From Actinomycetota bacterium (GTDB taxonomy: Bacteria > Actinomycetota > Actinomycetes > Nanopelagicales > Nanopelagicaceae), in NCBI GenBank assembly GCA_009703165.1, contig WLGP01000018.1:1-10197 (forward strand): a DNA stretch of 10,197 bases, read 5' to 3'. This document shows positions 5,149 to 10,197 of the stretch, piece by piece. Positions within the stretch are counted from its first letter, which is position 1; every line of letters starts with the position of its first letter. Position numbers and translations under genes: made by a program. The notes under the pieces were generated by a model. It ran no database searches. It had not been told where the DNA came from and worked only from the letters and a program-made list of their open reading frames with translations.

Positions 5149-6261
5149 ATGCAAAGAGATTTAGCTCCTGATGTTTTGCGAGGATTCGCTCTTCTGGGAA
5201 TCTTGGTTGTAAACATCCAGTTCATGGGTCTAAGTAGCTCTGAAGGAGCACGCGGTGAGTGGACTCAAGGGTTTGCCAATGGCTCTGCGACTTTTATCAT
5301 CGCCTCGATCTTTGCCGGTAAGTTCTATCTGATTTTCTCATTCCTGTTTGGTTATAGCTCGAATTACATCATTAGGGGAGAGCGTTCCAATCGAGCACGG
5401 TGGGTTAAACGTTGCTTTGCCCTCATAGTCCTAGGCACGCTTCACTTCACATTCTTGTGGCATGGAGACATTATCTTTATCTACGGAATCTTTGGTCTGC
5501 TTCTTATTCCATTCTTCTTTCGGGCAGATAAGACTCTGAAAATTTGGACTCGCGTCATCTTCATTATTTCAACAACGCTGATTGCTCTCGTTGCGGGGCT
5601 TGTTTATATAGCCGAGCGTTATTTTCCTGAAGAAGGATTCCAGTCTCCCGGAGAGACTTCTCTCGATCGACAACTTTTAAACGGCACATTTCTAGATGCT
5701 GTTCCAGAACGTTTGGAACTGTGGCTCTATGGCATGGCCACAGGGGTATTTCTGCAGGGAGGGCTTGCTTTTGCAGCATTTCTCGTCGGTCTTCGATTGG
5801 CACGATCACAATTCTTATCTTCCCCAATTGATCAGGAGAGAAATAGCAAGCTGATCAAACGAGGTTTGATCTTTGGAATACCAATCCAGATAGTCGCAGC
5901 TGTAGTTCTCTTGCGAAATGAACAGAGTGCAGAGCCATCGGAGGCAATCTATCTTCTTGCTCTCTTCGCCTCATTTGTTGCCGCTCCACTTGCATCAATG
6001 TTTTATGTAGGAGTTATTCGTAAGTTAGTTGAAGAGAAACCGCAGCTAGTGGTTTGGATGAAACCTGCTGGGCGAATGTCTTTGACTATATACATCTCAC
6101 AATCGATCGTAGCCTCTCTAATCTTTGGTCCTTGGGGATTAGGTCTATTTCAAGATCTGCAAACATGGCATGTGCTTCTTCTTGCAATTGGAATATGGCT
6201 ACTCCTCACCTATTTCGCAACTGCTTGGCTCAAGCGATTTAGTCAAGGACCTTTAGAATAA
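5149..6261 (+). CDS. DUF418 (YeiB-like) membrane protein, C-terminus cut short
   Basis: This 370-residue polytopic membrane protein opens with the YeiB/DUF418 signature RDLAPDVLRGFALLGILVVN (3-22). It continues with KFYLIFSFLFGYS (58-70) and LHFTFLWHGDIIFIYGIFGLLLIPF (98-122). The C-terminal DUF418 region runs AGRMSLTIYISQSI (307-320), FGPWGLGLF (326-334) and ends at KRFSQGPLE (362-370). In the family this last motif is normally GPLEW followed by a short basic tail. Here a TAA occupies the Trp position. The frame continues past the stop with LLHSLTRRDK and a second TAA at 6292-6294, so about eleven residues appear to be lost. Function in the family is unknown; transport or acyl transfer has been suggested. 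It is the last gene of the XRE operon, 16 bases after the previous one. The start is fixed by GGAGAGG. Confidence 0.88.
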   Translation: MQRDLAPDVLRGFALLGILVVNIQFMGLSSSEGARGEWTQGFANGSATFIIASIFAGKFYLIFSFLFGYSSNYIIRGERSNRARWVKRCFALIVLGTLHFTFLWHGDIIFIYGIFGLLLIPFFFRADKTLKIWTRVIFIISTTLIALVAGLVYIAERYFPEEGFQSPGETSLDRQLLNGTFLDAVPERLELWLYGMATGVFLQGGLAFAAFLVGLRLARSQFLSSPIDQERNSKLIKRGLIFGIPIQIVAAVVLLRNEQSAEPSEAIYLLALFASFVAAPLASMFYVGVIRKLVEEKPQLVVWMKPAGRMSLTIYISQSIVASLIFGPWGLGLFQDLQTWHVLLLAIGIWLLLTYFATAWLKRFSQGPLE

Positions 6262-6435
6262 CTGCTGCATTCACTGACTAGAAGAGATAAGTAAGTAAGC
6301 AAGAATTATTTAGCACAGTTAGCACAGTTAGCGCGGTTAGTGTTCCTTGCCTGATTTCAGTCGGTCTAACCATTAAACTAGCTGGAGTAAGATTCTTCGG
6401 AGTCTAGTCCGACTAATCGCACCCGAGGGGCCAAA
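6262..6435 (+). other. Leader region upstream of kup
   Basis: These 174 non-coding bases hold, in order: the apparent lost tail of the DUF418 frame (to 6294), a TAAG tandem run (6288-6303), a triple 9-bp repeat (6310-6336), a long-range stem GGTTAG/CTAACC (6335-6340 with 6366-6371), and a small hairpin TCGGA/TCCGA (6397-6401 with 6408-6412). TAAACT (6374-6379) and TAAGAT (6388-6393) are possible -10 boxes without convincing -35 partners. No known riboswitch is recognised. Confidence 0.5.
6310..6336 (+). repeat. Three tandem 9-bp repeats upstream of kup
   Basis: TTAGCACAG occurs twice in a row (6310-6318, 6319-6327), followed by a diverged copy TTAGCGCGG (6328-6336) and a partial TTAG. It might be a protein-binding array for kup control or simple slippage. 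Confidence 0.75.
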
Positions 6436-8298
6436 ATGAGTTCAGCACATAAGAACGGTTCACTCGGCGCGCTTACATTAGGCGCACTCGGTGTGGTCTT
6501 TGGTGATATTGGCACCAGTCCAATTTATGCACTCCGCGAATCTCTTAATACAGCAGGGCGTGAGCTCTATGACATCTACGGAGTCGTCTCACTTATTTTC
6601 TGGTCACTGATGCTGGTTGTAACACTTAAATATCTCGTCTTTGTTCTGCGTGCAGACAACAATGGTGAGGGCGGAATTCTCTCGCTCTTCGCGCTACTAC
6701 CGAGCAAGGTTCGTAATGCCACAAAGGGTACTAAGTACTTTTTTGTTGTCTTCCTTCTCCTAGGCACAGCACTTCTGGTTGCAGATGGAATGTTGACACC
6801 GGCTATCTCAGTTCTTTCGGCGACTGAGGGACTTAAAACTCTCAATCCAGAGTTGGCCTCTTTGACAGTGCCGCTAACGGTATTCATCCTCGTCGTACTC
6901 TTTGGATTCCAGTACAAGGGAAGTAACGCACTCGGCAAGATCTTTGGGCCAGTGATCTTGCTCTGGTTTGCAACCCTTGGATACTTAGGATTTGTTAAAG
7001 TAATTGAGCATCCAGAAGTTTTCCAAGCACTTCTGCCAAATTACGCAATCGACTATGTGCTTCACCACGGCTTCCATACATTTATCATTTTATCTTCAGT
7101 GATTCTGGCTGTAACCGGTGCCGAAGCGTTATACGCAGACCTTGGTCACTTCGGTAAGCGACCTATTCGCCTTGGATGGATCTTTATTGTGGCCCCGGCT
7201 TTAGTTTTGAATTACTTGGGCCAGGCGGTCATTGCAATTCAAGAGCCTGGAGAAGATAAGAGTCTCTTCTTCGCCTTGGCACCAAATGATGCAACCCGAA
7301 TTTATCTCGTGGTCCTTGCAACCCTTGCAACCATCATCGCTTCGCAGGCACTTATTACAGGTGTTGCATCGCTATCGCGCCAGGCAGTACGCCTTGGCCT
7401 TCTGCCTCGCCTGAAGATTGTGCATACCAGCAGCACAGTAATCGGTCAGATTTATGTTCCTGCAGTAAATCTCATCATCGGACTGGGCTCGATCTTCTTG
7501 GTCGTTAACTTCAAGACTTCAAGTGCGCTTGCAAATGCTTACTCTTTTGCAATTTCTGCAACGATGTTGATGACGACGATCGCCTTTGGGTATGTGGCTG
7601 CTGAGAAATTTAAGTGGAGTAAGAAGACTTTATTCTTGATTATTCCAATACTTATTTTGATCGATCTCTCATTCTTCCTAGCAACCGTGACAAAGATCTT
7701 TAAGGGCGCTTGGGTTCCCTTGCTCATTGGTGCTGCAATTGCATATCTCATGTGGGTCTGGCGCAAAGGTCAGGCGGCTCTAGAAACTGCGCTACAAAAG
7801 CAGGAGATGAGCTGGGAAGAGGTCGAAGCAGAGATTAAGTCAGGCTCGGTATCGATCATTCCTGATACAGGAATCTATCTCTCGGCCTCAGCGATGAAGG
7901 TGCCACAGGCGTTGATTGCACAGATCAATAACCTTCACTCATGTCCTAAGGAGATTCTCATCGTGAGCATCATCCAAGGAGATGTTCCCGTTGTGACAGG
8001 CAAGCCGATTTTGAAAGAAGTTAATGATCGGGTGAAGCAGCTCTATATCTGGGTTGGCTTTAAGCAGGATGTAAATGTGCAGCAGATGATTATCGATAAC
8101 GTCATGTCATCTGAAGAAGAGAAGGAATGCACCTATTACCTGGCAGACCGTAAGTTTTTAGAGAGCCCTCAAGGCTCCCTCAAAGGCATGACCGAGAAAC
8201 TCTTTGGAATCCTCCATAGAAACTCAGCACCTGCCTCGAGTTACTTCGGATTGCCAGAAAATCGCGTCATTACTTTAAGCACACAGATGGATCTATAA
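6436..8298 (+). CDS. kup: Kup-family potassium uptake permease
   Basis: This 620-residue protein is a full-length member of the KUP/HAK/KT family, which brings K+ into the cell by proton symport across the cytoplasmic membrane. About twelve hydrophobic segments fill residues 11-440, followed by a cytosolic C-terminal domain of roughly 170 residues. Family signatures are intact: GVVFGDIGTSPIYAL (19-33), DGMLTPAISVLSATEG (117-132), FGFQYKGSNALGKIFGP (156-172) and VTGAEALYADLGHFGKRP (226-243). The ATG at 6436 is preceded at five bases by GAGGGG (6425-6430), so unlike several neighbours it has a leader with a Shine-Dalgarno sequence. It stands alone: the DUF418 stop is 174 bases upstream, and tldE converges 19 bases downstream. 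Confidence 0.96.
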   Translation: MSSAHKNGSLGALTLGALGVVFGDIGTSPIYALRESLNTAGRELYDIYGVVSLIFWSLMLVVTLKYLVFVLRADNNGEGGILSLFALLPSKVRNATKGTKYFFVVFLLLGTALLVADGMLTPAISVLSATEGLKTLNPELASLTVPLTVFILVVLFGFQYKGSNALGKIFGPVILLWFATLGYLGFVKVIEHPEVFQALLPNYAIDYVLHHGFHTFIILSSVILAVTGAEALYADLGHFGKRPIRLGWIFIVAPALVLNYLGQAVIAIQEPGEDKSLFFALAPNDATRIYLVVLATLATIIASQALITGVASLSRQAVRLGLLPRLKIVHTSSTVIGQIYVPAVNLIIGLGSIFLVVNFKTSSALANAYSFAISATMLMTTIAFGYVAAEKFKWSKKTLFLIIPILILIDLSFFLATVTKIFKGAWVPLLIGAAIAYLMWVWRKGQAALETALQKQEMSWEEVEAEIKSGSVSIIPDTGIYLSASAMKVPQALIAQINNLHSCPKEILIVSIIQGDVPVVTGKPILKEVNDRVKQLYIWVGFKQDVNVQQMIIDNVMSSEEEKECTYYLADRKFLESPQGSLKGMTEKLFGILHRNSAPASSYFGLPENRVITLSTQMDL

Positions 8299-8317
8299 CG
8301 ACTACTTCTAGTTTGCT

Positions 8318-9700
8318 TTAGTTTCCTGGGCTCACAGTCGACATATTGAAATCCTTGATCACAAGTGGCGGGATAGCCATATTCGACATATCGCCGGCCC
8401 ATTCGCGAGGCTGAGTCCACTGCGTAGCACCAGCATGTGCAATGCGAGAGAGAACTGATACTGGTGAATCATTCCAGCGGAAGTTGTTGGTAGCTCCAAC
8501 TACTTCGCCACCCTTAACGTGATAGACACCGTCGCGAGTAAGTCCTGTAAGGAGAAGCGAATTGGGATCAACCATGCGGATGTACCAGAAGGTTGTAAGT
8601 AGAAGTCCGTTATCGACCTTCTTCACCAAATCTTCAAGTGATCCTGTTGCACCATCAACGCTCATGACGAGGTTCTCACCAAGCGGTGTGAAGTCCAAGT
8701 TAGTCAGCTTTGCAGATGCACGGGTCTGAATTAGAGATTGCAGTACGCCATCTTTAAGCCAATCAACGCGCTTGACCGGTTGTCCATTGTCAAAGACAGA
8801 GGAGAACGGTGAGCTGACATCGGTTGCAACAAAGTTCGATGTTGGAAGTTGCTTGAAATCTGGATCGCTAAAGAATTGAAGCGAGACGTTAGAGAGTTTT
8901 TCACCGATACGCGTTCCGCCGCCTTTTTTAGAAAAGACTGACTGACCTTCGTGAGCATCTCTAGCGGTAGAGACCCACATCATGTAGGTGAAGAGATCTG
9001 CCACAGAACCTGAAGGCAAGATGGTGTCATAACGCCCTGCTGGAAGATCTACCTTGGTTGCCTGCCAATTTAAGCGCTGGCGAATCTGCGCATCGAGATC
9101 TGCAACAGATACATCTTTGAAATCGCGAGTTTCTACTCCTGCCCACGTTGAACGTGAACGATCATGAGACTTTCCAGTCATCTCTACGCGGCCGATTGGT
9201 GAATCTTTACGCAGTCGCAGCCCACCCTTTGAACCAACCCAGGTTGTCTCATGTGTGTGCTCTGAATAGCCAAATAGTTCGATCTTGTCGGCAACAGAGC
9301 GGGTGAACATGTCACCAAGTGCTGGGGCAAATTGTGCAAATACTTCAGGGCCAGTTGGCTGATGCTCAGCAGTCCAGTTACCGATTGAAACATTGGTAGC
9401 AAGTGGTGCGTAATCATCGGCAGGACCTGCAGCCTTTGCTGCTGCAACTGCATCAGCAAGAAGGGCAGGAATATCGGCAAGTGAGACATCTGTGCGGGTT
9501 ACTCCGCCTGAGGCCATTCCGCCGGTGACTGAGACGAAAGCGATAACGGTGACGCTGCGCTCTTGAATCACACCGTTAGTAGTTAGTGTGCTGCCCGCCC
9601 AACGAAGGTTGGCTTGCGTCTTATCGCGCACGACAACGATGCAATCATCACATGTTGCAGCTGATGTGATCTTTTCAATTAGATCTTGAGCAGAAATCAT
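8318..9700 (-). CDS. tldE: TldE/PmbA-like metalloprotease subunit
   Basis: This 460-residue protein of the TldD/PmbA superfamily (PF01523) would act in the cytoplasm as the non-catalytic partner of TldD in peptide trimming or degradation. Recognisable parts are the N-terminal NLRWAGSTLTTNG (31-43), the central 'AGRYDTILPSGSVADLF' segment that opens the C-terminal domain, 'VDGATGSLEDLV', and 'TNNFRWNDSPVSVLSRI' near the end. The tail ends in IPPLVIKDFNMSTVS. No HExxxH zinc motif is found, as expected for the E subunit. The frame is open upstream to 9760, but the ATG at 9700 is chosen: GGAGG (9708-9712 on the minus strand) lies seven bases before it. The start overlaps the tldD stop as ATGA, so the pair is translationally coupled. 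Confidence 0.93.
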   Translation of the reverse strand: MISAQDLIEKITSAATCDDCIVVVRDKTQANLRWAGSTLTTNGVIQERSVTVIAFVSVTGGMASGGVTRTDVSLADIPALLADAVAAAKAAGPADDYAPLATNVSIGNWTAEHQPTGPEVFAQFAPALGDMFTRSVADKIELFGYSEHTHETTWVGSKGGLRLRKDSPIGRVEMTGKSHDRSRSTWAGVETRDFKDVSVADLDAQIRQRLNWQATKVDLPAGRYDTILPSGSVADLFTYMMWVSTARDAHEGQSVFSKKGGGTRIGEKLSNVSLQFFSDPDFKQLPTSNFVATDVSSPFSSVFDNGQPVKRVDWLKDGVLQSLIQTRASAKLTNLDFTPLGENLVMSVDGATGSLEDLVKKVDNGLLLTTFWYIRMVDPNSLLLTGLTRDGVYHVKGGEVVGATNNFRWNDSPVSVLSRIAHAGATQWTQPREWAGDMSNMAIPPLVIKDFNMSTVSPGN

Positions 9701-10197
9701 TTTCCAGCCTCCGCAACAGTATTGAGAATATTTACCTTGTCGAAGATTGCCGATGGGCAACCATGGCTAACCGCTGCAATCTGACTTGGTTGTGCCTTAC
9801 CGCAGTTAAAGGCGCCACCGAGAACATACGTTGAAGGGCCACCAACAACCTTCATTGAGCCCCAGAAGTCAGTGGTTGTTGCCTGATATGCAACATCCTT
9901 TAATTGACCAACGATCTTGCCGTTCTTAACGCGATGAAATTGCTGACCTGTAAATTGGAAGTTATAGCGCTGCATATCGATCGACCAGGATTTGTCACCC
10001 TTGATGATGATTCCATCTTCCATCGATGCAACCATCTCGTCATATGTTGGTCCTTCTGGGTTAGGTTGCAAGGAGACATTTGGCATGCGCTGAATCGGGA
10101 CGTGGGCAGGGGAGTCGGCAAATGCGCAACCATTACTACGATCACGATCGACGCGGGCCGAGATGCGGCGATCTAGTTGATATCCAACAAGAAGGCC
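9697..10197 (-). CDS. tldD: TldD-like metalloprotease, C-terminal part (5' end outside window)
   Basis: The frame is open to the right edge, giving the last 166 residues of a protein normally about 460-510 long. It begins GLLVGYQLDRR, followed by the TldD signature R-SNG (20-23), 'HVPIQRMPNVSLQP' (32-45), 'MEDGIIIKGDKSW' and the late G-x-CGK motif (NCGK, 131-134) with HGCPSAI after it. The catalytic HExxxH motif of TldD lies further upstream, outside the window, so catalytic competence cannot be checked here. The ATG at 10086 is an internal methionine, not the start. The TGA stop overlaps the tldE start by four bases. Together the two encode the TldD/TldE protease known for peptide maturation and turnover. 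Confidence 0.92.
   Translation of the reverse strand, partial: GLLVGYQLDRRISARVDRDRSNGCAFADSPAHVPIQRMPNVSLQPNPEGPTYDEMVASMEDGIIIKGDKSWSIDMQRYNFQFTGQQFHRVKNGKIVGQLKDVAYQATTTDFWGSMKVVGGPSTYVLGGAFNCGKAQPSQIAAVSHGCPSAIFDKVNILNTVAEAGK
9708..9712 (-). promoter_or_regulatory. Shine-Dalgarno sequence for tldE inside the tldD end
   Basis: Minus-strand GGAGG lies seven bases before the ATG at 9700 and within the last codons of tldD. It rules in favour of this start over the upstream ATG at 9760. Confidence 0.75.

Noticed and set aside
6288..6336. CRISPR-like array
   Set aside because: The repeats are 4 and 9 bp and directly adjacent, with no spacers and no cas genes.
6262..6435. c-di-AMP (ydaO/yuaA) riboswitch before kup
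   Set aside because: Considered because such riboswitches can precede K+ transporter genes, but I could not find the conserved core in this leader. A covariance-model search would settle it.
9701..9760. Longer tldE start at ATG 9760
   Set aside because: The added 20 residues are translated from the tldD C-terminus in a different frame and look unlike TldE; GGAGG and the ATGA overlap fix 9700.

Overview
The window looks like chromosomal DNA from a small-genome, moderate-GC actinobacterium. The closest fit is the freshwater Nanopelagicales (acI) type. The pointers are actinobacterial-style TldD/TldE and M20D proteins, dense packing with overlapping or nearly touching genes, frequent GTG starts, and several genes whose -10 box sits 6-7 bases before the start codon, the leaderless arrangement common in Actinobacteria. 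The lineage is inferred from protein character, not from a marker gene. I see no rRNA, tRNA, CRISPR array or insertion sequence.

Left part (1-3352): a free-standing TipAS-type ligand-binding protein (+) faces two GNAT acetyltransferases (-). Divergent from the GNATs is a + strand cluster: an M20D amidohydrolase with all expected metal ligands, a DUF4287 protein, and a 51-residue two-helix membrane protein. The M20D gene has a recognisable promoter and a Shine-Dalgarno sequence that favours a GTG start.

Middle (3316-6294): a SRPBCC/AHSA1 protein (-) is divergent from a compact four-gene + strand operon. The operon encodes a short XRE repressor-like protein, a four-helix membrane protein, a COG2426-type 'small multidrug export' membrane protein, and a DUF418 (YeiB-like) membrane protein. 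Directly upstream of the XRE start are two 14-bp palindromes, centres 16 bp apart, covering both the -35 and the -10. This is a convincing autoregulatory operator for the whole membrane operon. The DUF418 reading frame stops inside its conserved C-terminal signature, and the same frame continues after the stop with family-like residues.

Right part (6262-10197): a 174-base leader with short tandem repeats precedes kup, a K+ uptake permease. Convergent to kup, with a 19-base gap, is tldE. It overlaps by four bases the 3' end of tldD, which runs off the right edge. These two encode the TldD/TldE metalloprotease pair.

The best candidate for something undescribed is the XRE-operator-controlled membrane operon (3861-6261), together with the premature stop in its last gene.
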